From positions 1 to 9,626 of the forward strand of contig JAHZJY010000166.1 in the NCBI GenBank assembly GCA_022600695.1: a DNA stretch of 9,626 nucleotides, written 5' to 3'. The translations under genes were made by a program, and so were the position numbers. Positions 1-7,215 of this stretch are shown piece by piece. Every line of letters starts with the position of its first letter. Position 1 is the stretch's first letter. The stretch comes from Actinomycetes bacterium. Lineage in GTDB: Bacteria > Actinomycetota > Actinomycetes > Mycobacteriales > Mycobacteriaceae. The notes under the pieces are model-generated. The model saw only the letters and a list, made by a program, of their open reading frames with translations. It was not told where the DNA came from and did no database searches.

Positions 1-2178
1 GTCGCCGTTGACGTGGAAGATCGGCGAGCCGACCATCTTCGCGACATCGGTGCAGTACTCCGCCGACCGGGAGTACTCCGGCGCGGTGGTGAACCCGATC
101 TGGTTGTTGACCACGATGTGGATGGTGCCGCCGGTGCGGTAGCCCTTGAGCAGGGCCAGGTTCAGCGTCTCGGCCACAACGCCCTGCCCGGCAAACGCGG
201 CATCGCCGTGCAACATCATCGGAACGACGGTGAACTCCCGCGGCTGGCCGTCGGCGTCGTCCCCGTCGATCAGGTCCTGTTTGGCCCGAACCAGGCCTTC
301 GAGCACCGGATCGACGGCTTCCAGGTGGGACGGGTTGGCCACCAGTGACACCGCGATATCGTTCTCGCCGAACATCTGGATGTAGTTGCCACTGGCGCCG
401 AGGTGGTACTTCACGTCTCCGGATCCGTGCGCCTGCGACGGGTTCAGGTTGCCCTCGAACTCGCTGAAGATCTGCGAGTACGGCTTGCCGACGATATTGG
501 CGAGCACGTTCAGTCGGCCGCGGTGCGGCATCCCGATCACCACTTCGTCGAGACCGTGTTCGGCACACTGGTCGATCGCCGCATCCATCATCGGTATGAC
601 CGACTCCGCGCCTTCCAGCGAAAACCGTTTCTGACCGACGTATTTGGTCTGCAGGAAGGTCTCGAACGCTTCGGCGGCATTGAGTTTGTTCAGGATGTAT
701 TTCTGATGTGCGACGGGAGGTTTGTCGTGACGAACCTCGACGCGTTCCTCCAGCCAGTGCTGCTGTTCGGGCTCGAGGATGTGGGTGTACTCCACCCCGA
801 CGTGCCGGCAGTAGGCGTCGCGCAGCACGGAGAGCACGTCACGCAGCTTCCGGTACTGCTTACCGGCGAAGCCGTCGACTTTGAACTCACGGTCGAGATC
901 CCACAGCGTCAGACCGTGCGTCAGCACATCGAGATCGGGGTGCATGCGGAACCGGTTCTTGTCCAGTCGCAGTGGGTCGATATCTGCCATCAGGTGCCCG
1001 CGGTTGCGGTAGGCCGCGATCAGCTCGAGCACCCGCGCGTTCTTGTCGACGATCGAATCCGGGTTGTCAGTGCGCCAGCGCACCGGTTCGTAGGGGATGC
1101 CGAGGTCGAAGAAGATCTGGTCCCAGAAGTCGTCGTCGAGCAGCAGGTGGTGGATGGTGCGCAGGAAGTCGCCGGACTCCGCGCCCTGGATGATCCGATG
1201 GTCGTAGGTCGAGGTGAGGGTGATGAGCTTGCCGACCCCCAGTTCGGCGATCCGCTCCTCGCTGGCACCCTGGAACTCGGCCGGGTACTCCATGGCGCCG
1301 ACGCCGATGATGGCGCCCTGCCCGGTCATCAACCGGGGGACCGAGTGAACGGTTCCGATGGTGCCGGGATTGGTCAGCGAGATCGTCACCCCGGCGAAGT
1401 CCTCAGCGGTGAGCTTGCCGTCCCGGGCCCGACGCACGATGTCCTCGTAGGCCGCGACGAACTCGGCGAACTGCATGGTGTCGCAGCCCTTGATGGCGGC
1501 GACCACCAGGGAGCGCTTACCGCCTTTGCCGGGCAGGTCGATCGCCAGGCCGAGATTGGTGTTCGCCGGTGTGACGACGTTCGGCTTGCCGTCGATCTCG
1601 GCGAAGTGCCGGTTCATATTCGGGAACTTCTCGATGGCCGTGACGATGGCGTACCCGAGCAGGTGAGTGAAGGAGATCTTGCCGCCGCGGGTGCGATTGA
1701 GGTGGTTATTGATGACCACCCGGTTGTCGATCATCAGCGTTGCGGGAATGGCCCGCACGCTGGTGGCGGTCGGAATCTGCAGCGAGGCGTTCATATTCCG
1801 CACCACTGCGGCGGACGCACCGCGCAATACCTGACTCTCCGGCCCGGTGTCCTCGGCGGCCGGTGCCGGGGCCGCTGTTGCCGGGGCGGCAACAGGGGCG
1901 GGGATGGGGGCGGCCGGAGTCGCTGCGGCCGGTGCGGATGCCGAGGCGGGTGCCGGCGGTGGAACGGTTGCCGTTGCCGCCGCGGGTGTGGCCGGCGAAT
2001 GGCTCGCCGCCTGCCGGTGGTCGGCAGCGGCGGCCTGGGCGGTCGTCGGATCGGGGTGGTAGTCGACGAGGAACTCGTGCCAACTGGGGTCCACCGAGGA
2101 GGGGTCGTCGCGGAACTTGCGGTACATCTCCTCGACCAGCCATTCGTTCTGGCCGAAGGGTGAACTCGTACTGCTCAC
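1..2178 (-). CDS. kgd: Multifunctional 2-oxoglutarate decarboxylase/dehydrogenase Kgd (SucA/OdhA type), N-terminal 726 codons, runs off left edge
   Basis: Kgd is the thiamine-diphosphate E1 component that decarboxylates 2-oxoglutarate at the TCA/glutamate branch point. In mycobacteria it is fused to an E2-like acyltransferase domain and is inhibited by the FHA protein GarA. The reading frame is open from a GTG at 2178 to base 1. It begins [20 protein letters not shown], the conserved N-terminal segment of the family. Residues about 43-111 are an Ala/Pro-rich linker. The acyltransferase-like domain follows from about residue 116 ([15 protein letters not shown]), with DHRIIQGAE at 326-334 in the catalytic His position. 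The E1 part starts after about residue 350, with [10 protein letters not shown] (H657, D659) and VVNNQIG (N691/N692) as the ThDP/Mg motif. The visible part ends at FHVNGD, and roughly 500 C-terminal residues are missing because the window stops. A GAGG-rich stretch about 11 nt upstream is a modest ribosome site. The gene looks intact where visible. Confidence 0.97.
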   Translation of the reverse strand, partial: MSSTSSPFGQNEWLVEEMYRKFRDDPSSVDPSWHEFLVDYHPDPTTAQAAAADHRQAASHSPATPAAATATVPPPAPASASAPAAATPAAPIPAPVAAPATAAPAPAAEDTGPESQVLRGASAAVVRNMNASLQIPTATSVRAIPATLMIDNRVVINNHLNRTRGGKISFTHLLGYAIVTAIEKFPNMNRHFAEIDGKPNVVTPANTNLGLAIDLPGKGGKRSLVVAAIKGCDTMQFAEFVAAYEDIVRRARDGKLTAEDFAGVTISLTNPGTIGTVHSVPRLMTGQGAIIGVGAMEYPAEFQGASEERIAELGVGKLITLTSTYDHRIIQGAESGDFLRTIHHLLLDDDFWDQIFFDLGIPYEPVRWRTDNPDSIVDKNARVLELIAAYRNRGHLMADIDPLRLDKNRFRMHPDLDVLTHGLTLWDLDREFKVDGFAGKQYRKLRDVLSVLRDAYCRHVGVEYTHILEPEQQHWLEERVEVRHDKPPVAHQKYILNKLNAAEAFETFLQTKYVGQKRFSLEGAESVIPMMDAAIDQCAEHGLDEVVIGMPHRGRLNVLANIVGKPYSQIFSEFEGNLNPSQAHGSGDVKYHLGASGNYIQMFGENDIAVSLVANPSHLEAVDPVLEGLVRAKQDLIDGDDADGQPREFTVVPMMLHGDAAFAGQGVVAETLNLALLKGYRTGGTIHIVVNNQIGFTTAPEYSRSAEYCTDVAKMVGSPIFHVNGD

Positions 2179-2225
2179 GGAGTTACTCGCCTCGATTCTG
2201 TGCCCTCGGTACGCCCGGCACTGAA

Positions 2226-2231
2226 AGGCTA
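2226..2231 (-). promoter_or_regulatory. Possible kgd -10 box
   Basis: On the minus strand TAGCCT fits the mycobacterial TANNNT -10 pattern and lies about 47 nt before the kgd GTG, which would give a leader of about 40 nt. There is no convincing -35 hexamer: the TTCGGG about 16 nt upstream is a weak match. Placement downstream of a probable terminator and upstream of kgd makes it plausible, but this is inference from a short motif. Confidence 0.3.
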
Positions 2232-2254
2232 TCTCGTCGGGGGTGATCCCGAAG

Positions 2255-2288
2255 CGGGTCAGGCACTCAACCCGGGAGTGTGGACCCG
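2255..2288 (-). terminator. Hairpin just after the Rv1249c-like gene, probable terminator
   Basis: CGGGTC (2255-2260) pairs with GACCCG (2283-2288), and inside them CACTC (2264-2268) pairs with GAGTG (2276-2280). The result is an interrupted 11-bp stem with a 7-nt loop. It starts 8 nt after the stop codon of the leftward gene ending at 2297. No clear T-tract follows, which is common for mycobacterial intrinsic-type terminators. It would separate kgd transcription from the upstream gene. It could instead act in a kgd leader if a promoter lies further upstream. Confidence 0.45.
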
Positions 2289-2296
2289 AAAGACGC

Positions 2297-3073
2297 CTAC
2301 TGGGCGCCCTCGATGGCGGCCGGGCCGTCGTCGAGGGCGGGCAGCAGATGCAGGTTGACCGGCCAACGGTCCGGTGCCGGGCCGAACGCCTTACGGGCGT
2401 TGCTGACGATCTTCTTGCCCATCAGCCGGTTGCCGCCACCGCCGACGGCTGCCCCGATGCCGACCGGCAACATCTTGCCGAATGCCATGGCGGTGCGTTT
2501 AACCGTGTATTTCTTCACGAAATAATGCATCAGCTTGGTATTCAGCTGCGAGACCAGAGGCAGTGGCAGCAGTTCGGCCTCGGATAGCCAGGCGCCGCTG
2601 GTGCGGCCGGGCCCCAGCAGATCCCGCACGGCGCCTTTACTGTCGTCCTCGCCGACCAGGACGCTGAGTACCAGTGTGCGGCGCCGCTCGCGCTGTTCGA
2701 CGGGGATGCCGTGCGCATCGGCGACCGCCAGCACGAATGCAGCGGTGGCTTCCAGGAACACCACCGTTTCTCCGGCCACGGCGGATAGCGCGGCAAGGGT
2801 GCCGATACCTGGGAAGGCGGCCGCCGAGCCGACGGCGGCGCCGCTGGCCATCACCGCGGCCAGATAGTGTTTCTCCAGTTTGGTGACGATCTGAGCCGGG
2901 GTGGCGTCGGGGTTCGAGCGCCGCAGCCGTGCCACGTAGGCCTGAACCGCCGGTGCCTGCAGCCTGGTGCTGGATTCAAGCACATGGGACAGCACCTTCG
3001 CCGACACGCCGGCATCGCCGGGGCGGGCCGGCGACTGCTCCAGTTGCTGCGACTTCCGTCGGCGAAGCCTCAT
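2297..3073 (-). CDS. Rv1249c-like conserved membrane-associated protein, EcsC-like
   Basis: A 258-residue protein of unknown biochemical function. I recognise it as resembling M. tuberculosis Rv1249c (annotated as a possible membrane protein), which also sits next to kgd. The basic N-terminus (MRLRRRK) is followed by a helical, charged region to about residue 69. Two closely spaced hydrophobic Gly/Ala-rich segments follow, about 71-95 and 96-120 ([20 protein letters not shown]), ending in [15 protein letters not shown]. The C-terminal part carries a glycine-rich stretch, [20 protein letters not shown] (192-211). The pattern of a GIG hydrophobic hairpin, then A..HG.......R, then a glycine-rich segment with Asn is EcsC-like, but that family assignment is tentative. 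The ATG at 3073 is supported by AGGGAG 7 nt upstream. There is no signal peptide. It lies 89 bp downstream of the eRF1-like gene on the same strand and may be co-transcribed unless the hairpin between them terminates. Confidence 0.88.
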   Translation of the reverse strand: MRLRRRKSQQLEQSPARPGDAGVSAKVLSHVLESSTRLQAPAVQAYVARLRRSNPDATPAQIVTKLEKHYLAAVMASGAAVGSAAAFPGIGTLAALSAVAGETVVFLEATAAFVLAVADAHGIPVEQRERRRTLVLSVLVGEDDSKGAVRDLLGPGRTSGAWLSEAELLPLPLVSQLNTKLMHYFVKKYTVKRTAMAFGKMLPVGIGAAVGGGGNRLMGKKIVSNARKAFGPAPDRWPVNLHLLPALDDGPAAIEGAQ

Positions 3074-3080
3074 GGTGTGT

Positions 3081-3086
3081 CTCCCT
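3081..3086 (-). promoter_or_regulatory. Ribosome binding site of the Rv1249c-like gene
   Basis: On the minus strand AGGGAG lies 7 nt before the ATG at 3073. It is the clearest Shine-Dalgarno sequence in the window and fixes this start. A stable GC-rich hairpin begins only a few bases further upstream. Confidence 0.7.
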
Positions 3087-3088
3087 CT

Positions 3089-3108
3089 GGGCCCGGTCCC
3101 GGGGGCCC
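3089..3108 (-). repeat. GC-rich hairpin between the eRF1-like and Rv1249c-like genes
   Basis: GGGCCC at 3089-3094 pairs with GGGCCC at 3103-3108, and the inner GG (3095-3096) can pair with CC (3099-3100), leaving a GG bulge. It lies in the 89-bp gap between two leftward genes, immediately upstream of the AGGGAG ribosome site. A second, wider inverted repeat (GCCGGGC 3111-3117 with GCCCGGC 3156-3162) abuts the stop codon at 3163. These could attenuate or terminate transcription leaving the eRF1-like gene. There is no T-tract, so the role is uncertain. Confidence 0.4.
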
Positions 3109-3162
3109 GAGCCGGGCCGGGGTTGGCAGGCTAACGAACGGCACCCGCGCCGAGTGCCCGGC

Positions 3163-4233
3163 TCACCGGGCGGCGCTATCGGGGTAGCGCAGCACCGCGC
3201 CGATACCGTCGGCGGGATTGAGCCGTTCGTCGGTGCGGATCATGGCCGCGCCGGTGCTGACGGCGAGCAGGGGCAGCGCCTCATCGGCGCGCAGCACCCG
3301 GTCGGGTGAGCCGCCCAGCGCCGAGACGGTGTCGGCATCGACCCCGATCAACGCCAGCCGGTCGTGATCCGCCACCACGGCGGCGTCGCCGAGGTCACCG
3401 ATGATCAGGGTCTCGACCGCACCGTCACGCAGCGCGGCCGTCACGGCAGACAGGCCTGCGACCGCCAGACCGGAGCCGTGGCCGGCAGCGAACCGTTGGG
3501 CGGCATCGTCGATCGCTGCCAGTCGGCGCCTCAGGAATTCCTGGCCGATCTCATGGTGCACCTCGGCCTCGTCGGTGCCGGCGGTGCGCCCGCCGCCCCG
3601 CAACTGCACCGCTTTGTCGGCCACCCGTTCCGGGAGCTGGGCCACCAGTTCGGCACGGGCATCCGTTTCGCCGGTGATGAACACGATGTCGGCACCGGTC
3701 TCGTCGGCCAGGTGGCTGAGCCGGTCGGCCACCTCCCGGATGTTCTTGCGGACCGCTTCCGCGACCCGGCCCTGCGGGCCACCCCGGCCGGTACCGGCCA
3801 CCGACTCCGCGTCGGCCCGGGTGCCGGAGAGATGCACTGAGATGTCGGCACCGGTGTGGTCGACGGCCACCAGCAGGTACGAGGTGTGCAGCATCCCGTG
3901 CTCGACGACGGGGGTCAGGTAGGGCAGCTCGGAGACCCGCAGCACGGTCGCTGTCGGCGGCCGGATCAGATGCTCGTCGAGCACGATCGTGGTGCCACCG
4001 GCGATCATCCCCCGACCGCTGCGGCCCACCGGCGGCCGGGCGGATCGCACGGCCGTCTCGATGGCGGCGATGACGGCCCCGTCGACGGCCTGCTCCTCAA
4101 GATGCTTGCGGACGTCGCGCAACCGGGCGTCGAGTTGGGCGGCCGCGTCGGCGGTGTCGTGCGAGTCGTCGAAGTAGATGGAGACGAAAGGACCGGTGGC
4201 GTCGACCAATCCTCGAAAACGGTCCGCGTGCAT
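3163..4233 (-). CDS. Bacterial eRF1-like (Rv2629/baeRF-type) protein with a GGPQ loop
   Basis: A 356-residue soluble protein of the bacterial release-factor-1-like group, to which M. tuberculosis Rv2629 (a DosR-regulon protein) belongs. Its exact reaction is unknown. Relatives of this fold include eRF1, Pelota and Vms1, which act on peptidyl-tRNA. The N-terminal domain (MHADRFRGLVDATGPFVSIY, 1-20) leads to a central region with GTGRGGPQGRVAEAVRKN (147-164) and a following charged helix. This resembles the GRGGQ loop plus helix of eRF1 domain 2, with Pro inserted between GG and Gln. The C-terminal domain looks like the L7Ae-type eRF1 domain 3: GLAVAGLSAVTAALRDGAVE (255-274), TLIIGDL, then GIGAVLRY at 343-350. 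The ATG at 4233 has only a weak GGGGA ribosome site 5 nt upstream. It is divergent from the exporter. In my memory of M. tuberculosis no such gene lies between Rv1249c and Rv1250. Confidence 0.85.
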   Translation of the reverse strand: MHADRFRGLVDATGPFVSIYFDDSHDTADAAAQLDARLRDVRKHLEEQAVDGAVIAAIETAVRSARPPVGRSGRGMIAGGTTIVLDEHLIRPPTATVLRVSELPYLTPVVEHGMLHTSYLLVAVDHTGADISVHLSGTRADAESVAGTGRGGPQGRVAEAVRKNIREVADRLSHLADETGADIVFITGETDARAELVAQLPERVADKAVQLRGGGRTAGTDEAEVHHEIGQEFLRRRLAAIDDAAQRFAAGHGSGLAVAGLSAVTAALRDGAVETLIIGDLGDAAVVADHDRLALIGVDADTVSALGGSPDRVLRADEALPLLAVSTGAAMIRTDERLNPADGIGAVLRYPDSAAR

Positions 4234-4337
4234 GAATTCCCCGGTGTCTGTTCGCGTTTTAAACCTTCGGCCGGAATAAATGTAGTGGGTACGACCCCGC
4301 GGGTACCGCCTGGGTGTGTGCTGGCAGCATCGACCAC
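4234..4337. promoter_or_regulatory. Divergent control region of the eRF1-like gene and the exporter
   Basis: This 104-bp gap contains a rare AT-rich patch (4256-4282, including GTTTTAAAC and GGAATAAATG) where promoters for both directions probably lie. TACATT on the minus strand (complement of 4279-4284) is one possible -10 for the leftward gene. To the right are two adjacent short inverted repeats, GGGT-acg-ACCC (4288-4298) and GCGG-gta-CCGC (4299-4309), each 4 bp with a 3-bp centre. They also share a direct GGGTAC repeat. They are placed where a local regulator of the exporter could bind, but no regulator gene is adjacent. Exact promoter positions cannot be fixed from sequence. Confidence 0.4.
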
Positions 4338-5876
4338 ATGAGCGCGGGGGAGCGGCCGACGAACCCGTGGAACACGCTGTGGGCCATGCTGGTCGGTTTC
4401 TTCGTGATCCTGGTCGACTCGACCATCGTCGCGGTGGCCAACCCCAGCATCATGGCGGCGCTGAACATCACCGACTACGACATCATCATTTGGGTTACCA
4501 GCGCCTACCTGCTGGCTTACGCGGTGCCACTGCTGTTGGCCGGCCGGCTCGGCGACCGGTACGGCCCGAAGAACCTCTACATCGCGGGTCTCGTCGTCTT
4601 CACCGCTGCGTCACTGTGGTGTGGGTTATCCGGTTCGGTCGGCATGCTGATCGCGGCGCGGGTGGTGCAGGGTTTCGGCGCGGCACTGCTGACCCCGCAG
4701 ACGCTGTCCACGATCACCCGTATCTTCCCGCCGGATCGCCGCGGTGTGGCGCTGAGCGTGTGGGGTGCCACCGCCGGGGTCGCCACGCTCCTGGGCCCAC
4801 TGGCCGGCGGTGTGCTGGTGGATCGCCTCGGTTGGGAGTGGATCTTCTTCGTCAACGTCCCGATCGGCGTCATCGGCGTGGTCCTGGCGATTTGGCTGAT
4901 CCCGGCGCTGGAAACCCACAATCATCGCTTCGATGTCATCGGTTTGCTGCTCTCCGGTATCGGTTTGTTCCTCATCGTGTTCGGACTGCAGGAGGGGCAG
5001 ACGCATGACTGGCAGGCGTGGGTTTGGGCGTCGATCGCCGGCGGTGTGGTGTGTATGGCGGTATTCGTCTACTGGCAGGCGATCAACCCGCGCGAACCCC
5101 TGATCCCGCTGGAGATCTTCACCGACCGTAACTTCAGCCTCGCCAACGTCGGCATCGCCGTCATCGGATTCGCCGTGACCGCGATGATCCTGCCGGTGAT
5201 GTTCTACGCCCAGACCGTCTGCGGGCTCACCCCCACCCGGGCGGCACTGCTGACCGCTCCGATGGCCGTCGCCACCGGGGTGCTGGCACCGTTCGTCGGC
5301 AGGCTCGTCGACCGGGCCCACCCCCGGCCGATCATCGGCTTCGGGTTCGCGATGCTGGCGATCGCGCTGTTGTGGCTGTCGGTGGAGATGACTCCGAGCA
5401 CCCCGATGTGGCGGCTGTTGCTGCCGATGGCGGCGATGGGGACCGGGATGGCCTTCATCTGGTCCCCGCTGGGCGCCACCGCCACCCGCAATCTTCCCGG
5501 TCGGTTGGCCGGAGCGGGATCGGGTGTCTATAACACCACCCGTCAGATCGGATCGGTGCTGGGCAGTGCGAGTATGGCCGCCTTCATGTCCGCCCGGATC
5601 GCCGCTGAGATGCCCGGCCCCGACCCGCGTGCGGAATCGGACGTCCTGAAGCTGCCGCCGAGTCTGCGGGAACCGTTCGCCGCCGCGATGTCGGAGTCGG
5701 TTCTACTTCCGGCGTTGGTCGCGCTGTTCGGTGTTCTGGCCGCGTTCTTCCTGCTGGGCAGTTCGCGATCTGGCGACCCAGGATCAAAGACCCCAGGATC
5801 AAAGACCCCAGGATCGAAGACCCCAGGATCGAAGACTTTGTGGCACAGCGTCAGTCGAACAGCACCGCCGGGTTGA
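4338..5876 (+). CDS. MFS drug exporter, DHA2 (EmrB/QacA) 14-helix family, Rv1250-like
   Basis: A proton-driven efflux permease of the inner membrane; the substrate cannot be read from sequence. From the ATG at 4338 it has 512 residues. The first helix carries [13 protein letters not shown] (26-38), the D1-type motif of the family. Motif A is [10 protein letters not shown] (69-78) and the helix-4 arginine is R108. Motif C is [16 protein letters not shown] (143-158), followed by [12 protein letters not shown], all typical of the DHA2 group. The position between the Rv1249c-like gene and lprE matches M. tuberculosis Rv1250. The start is uncertain: an in-frame GTG at 4314 would add 8 residues, and neither start has a good ribosome site. 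I prefer the ATG because [14 protein letters not shown] looks like a normal cytosolic leader. The last helix ends near residue 474, and the tail is four PGSKT repeats (481-500) plus 12 residues. The final 26 bp overlap the convergent FAD-enzyme gene. Confidence 0.93.
   Translation: MSAGERPTNPWNTLWAMLVGFFVILVDSTIVAVANPSIMAALNITDYDIIIWVTSAYLLAYAVPLLLAGRLGDRYGPKNLYIAGLVVFTAASLWCGLSGSVGMLIAARVVQGFGAALLTPQTLSTITRIFPPDRRGVALSVWGATAGVATLLGPLAGGVLVDRLGWEWIFFVNVPIGVIGVVLAIWLIPALETHNHRFDVIGLLLSGIGLFLIVFGLQEGQTHDWQAWVWASIAGGVVCMAVFVYWQAINPREPLIPLEIFTDRNFSLANVGIAVIGFAVTAMILPVMFYAQTVCGLTPTRAALLTAPMAVATGVLAPFVGRLVDRAHPRPIIGFGFAMLAIALLWLSVEMTPSTPMWRLLLPMAAMGTGMAFIWSPLGATATRNLPGRLAGAGSGVYNTTRQIGSVLGSASMAAFMSARIAAEMPGPDPRAESDVLKLPPSLREPFAAAMSESVLLPALVALFGVLAAFFLLGSSRSGDPGSKTPGSKTPGSKTPGSKTLWHSVSRTAPPG
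5778..5837 (+). repeat. Four 15-bp tandem repeats encoding PGSKT at the exporter C-terminus
   Basis: Four contiguous 15-bp units (CCAGGATCAAAGACC; units at 5778, 5793, 5808 and 5823) differ only by A to G in units 3 and 4 and by the last base of unit 4. Unit length is a multiple of three, so copy-number change keeps the exporter frame and adds or removes PGSKT. The array lies 13 bp outside the stop codon of the convergent gene (5851), so that gene is not altered by expansion. Confidence 0.95.
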
Positions 5877-7215
5877 GATAGCCGGTCGGGTCCAGGGCGG
5901 TCTTGATGGTCCGCATGGCGGCGATATCGCCGGGTTGTCGTGACATGGCGAGATAGCCGCGTTTTCGGCTGCCGACGCCGTGTTCGGAACTGACGTTGCC
6001 ACCGTGGGCCGCGATGAGTTCCATCATCGCGGTGTAGATCCGGGATTCCTCGCCGGTGTCGCAGCGCAGCACATTCAGGTGCAGGTTACCCTCGCCGACA
6101 TGTCCGAACAGGATCGGGACGGCGTCGCATGCAGTGCGGGCGAGGAGTGCTTCGGCATCGGCGGCGAAGGCTGATATCGACGAAAGTGGAAGCGCAACAT
6201 CAAATTTCAGAGGTGGTCCGAAAAGTCCCACCACATCGGACATCGATTCGCGCACGGCCCACAGTCGCTGTTGGCCGACGATGTCGACGCTCACCGCCGG
6301 CTGATCGCGCAGCGGCAGAACGCCGAGGGCATCGGCGAGCCGCTCGGTGGGGTCGGTATCGGAGGCGAGTTCGATCAGCAGCATCCAATCGCCCGGCACC
6401 GGGGTCGGCAGGCCGAGGTGGCCGGCGGCCAGCGCAGCGGCGCGGCCGTCGATCAGTTCCAGCGCGGCGACGGTCTCGAGGTCGCGAAGCATACGACCGG
6501 CTGACACCAGGTCCCCGAGGTCATCGAACCCGCACACGGCGGTAACCCGTTGAGCGGGAACCGGATACAGGCGCAGGTCCACGTCGGTGATCACCCCGAG
6601 CGTCCCCTCCGCGCCGATGAACAGCGCCGGGAGATCGTATCCGGTGTTATCCGAGCGGACCTCGGAGTGCCGCCGCACCGCGGACCCGTCCGGCAGCACG
6701 ATCTCCAACCCGAGGATCTGCTGGGCCATGGCGCCGTACCGGACGGTGCGCAGTCCACCCGCATTGGTGGCGGCCATGCCGCCGACGGTGGCCGACTCGC
6801 GGGCGGCAAGGTCGACCCCCACCAGTAGCCCGGCGTCCGCCGCGGCGCGTTGCGCTCTCGCCAGTGGCACCCCCGCGCCCACCCGGATCCGCCGGTCGAG
6901 GCGGTCGACCTCGCCCATCCCGGTCAATCGCTCGGTGGACAGCAGCACATCGTCGTGTTCGGGCACGGTGCCGGCCACCAGCGAGGTGCGGCCGCCCTGG
7001 ATCGTCACCGCCACGCCGCTGTCGCGGCACGCCGTCAGCACCGCGCCCACCTCGGCGGGGTCGGCCGGGCGGACCAACGCGGAAGCCCGGCCCCGGTAGC
7101 GGCCGGTCCAGTCGAGGCCGCGGGTCGCGAGCACCTCCGCGTCGGTACTGACGTGGCTATCTCCCACGATGGTCCGCAACCGTCCCACCAGGGCGGTCGT
7201 CGCGTTGTTCGTCAC
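5851..7215 (-). CDS. FAD-linked D-2-hydroxyacid dehydrogenase (GlcD family, D-2-hydroxyglutarate dehydrogenase-like)
   Basis: A 454-residue VAO/PCMH-fold flavoenzyme oxidising a D-2-hydroxyacid to the 2-oxoacid. FAD-binding signatures are [14 protein letters not shown] (72-85), [20 protein letters not shown] (143-162) and [19 protein letters not shown] (189-207). The C-terminal FAD-oxidase domain holds [10 protein letters not shown] (R322), LKFDVALP (K337), [13 protein letters not shown] (H372, H379, N381) and [14 protein letters not shown] (E411, H412), ending [13 protein letters not shown]. This set closely resembles D-2-hydroxyglutarate dehydrogenase as I remember it, although D-lactate or glycolate activity cannot be excluded. 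M. tuberculosis Rv1257c is of similar length and class and may be the ortholog. The GTG start overlaps the antiporter stop in GTGA (7212-7215). There is no clear ribosome site, so translation is probably coupled. The 3' end overlaps the exporter by 26 bp. No signal peptide or membrane segment is seen; the electron acceptor is unknown. Confidence 0.92.
   Translation of the reverse strand: MTNNATTALVGRLRTIVGDSHVSTDAEVLATRGLDWTGRYRGRASALVRPADPAEVGAVLTACRDSGVAVTIQGGRTSLVAGTVPEHDDVLLSTERLTGMGEVDRLDRRIRVGAGVPLARAQRAAADAGLLVGVDLAARESATVGGMAATNAGGLRTVRYGAMAQQILGLEIVLPDGSAVRRHSEVRSDNTGYDLPALFIGAEGTLGVITDVDLRLYPVPAQRVTAVCGFDDLGDLVSAGRMLRDLETVAALELIDGRAAALAAGHLGLPTPVPGDWMLLIELASDTDPTERLADALGVLPLRDQPAVSVDIVGQQRLWAVRESMSDVVGLFGPPLKFDVALPLSSISAFAADAEALLARTACDAVPILFGHVGEGNLHLNVLRCDTGEESRIYTAMMELIAAHGGNVSSEHGVGSRKRGYLAMSRQPGDIAAMRTIKTALDPTGYLNPAVLFD

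Noticed and set aside
403..2163. Long plus-strand open frame (586 codons) opposite kgd
   Set aside because: It is the mirror of the kgd coding frame in GC-rich DNA. Its product is Gly/Arg/Val-rich with no recognisable domain, while the minus strand encodes clear Kgd sequence throughout.
4232..4265. SigF-type promoter ahead of the eRF1-like gene (GGTTT ... GGGGAAT on the minus strand)
   Set aside because: The spacer is 18-19 nt instead of about 15-17, the -10 match is poor, and its -10 would end only 3-4 nt before the ATG, putting the transcript start inside the gene.
4234..4337. DosR box, expected because Rv2629 is a DosR-regulon gene
   Set aside because: No 20-bp palindrome resembling the GGGAC...GTCCC core was found in this gap.
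4314..4337. GTG at 4314 as the exporter start
   Set aside because: It is possible and adds only 8 residues (MCAGSIDH), but it lacks a ribosome site and the added residues do not look like a conserved leader. The ATG at 4338 is preferred, with low certainty.
4626..5321. Minus-strand open frame of 231 codons inside the exporter gene
   Set aside because: Composition is Asp/His/Gln/Arg-rich without motifs, and the plus strand encodes a well-formed MFS protein.
5778..5837. CRISPR-like array
   Set aside because: Units are 15 bp, contiguous and without spacers, and are translated in frame; this is a simple tandem repeat.
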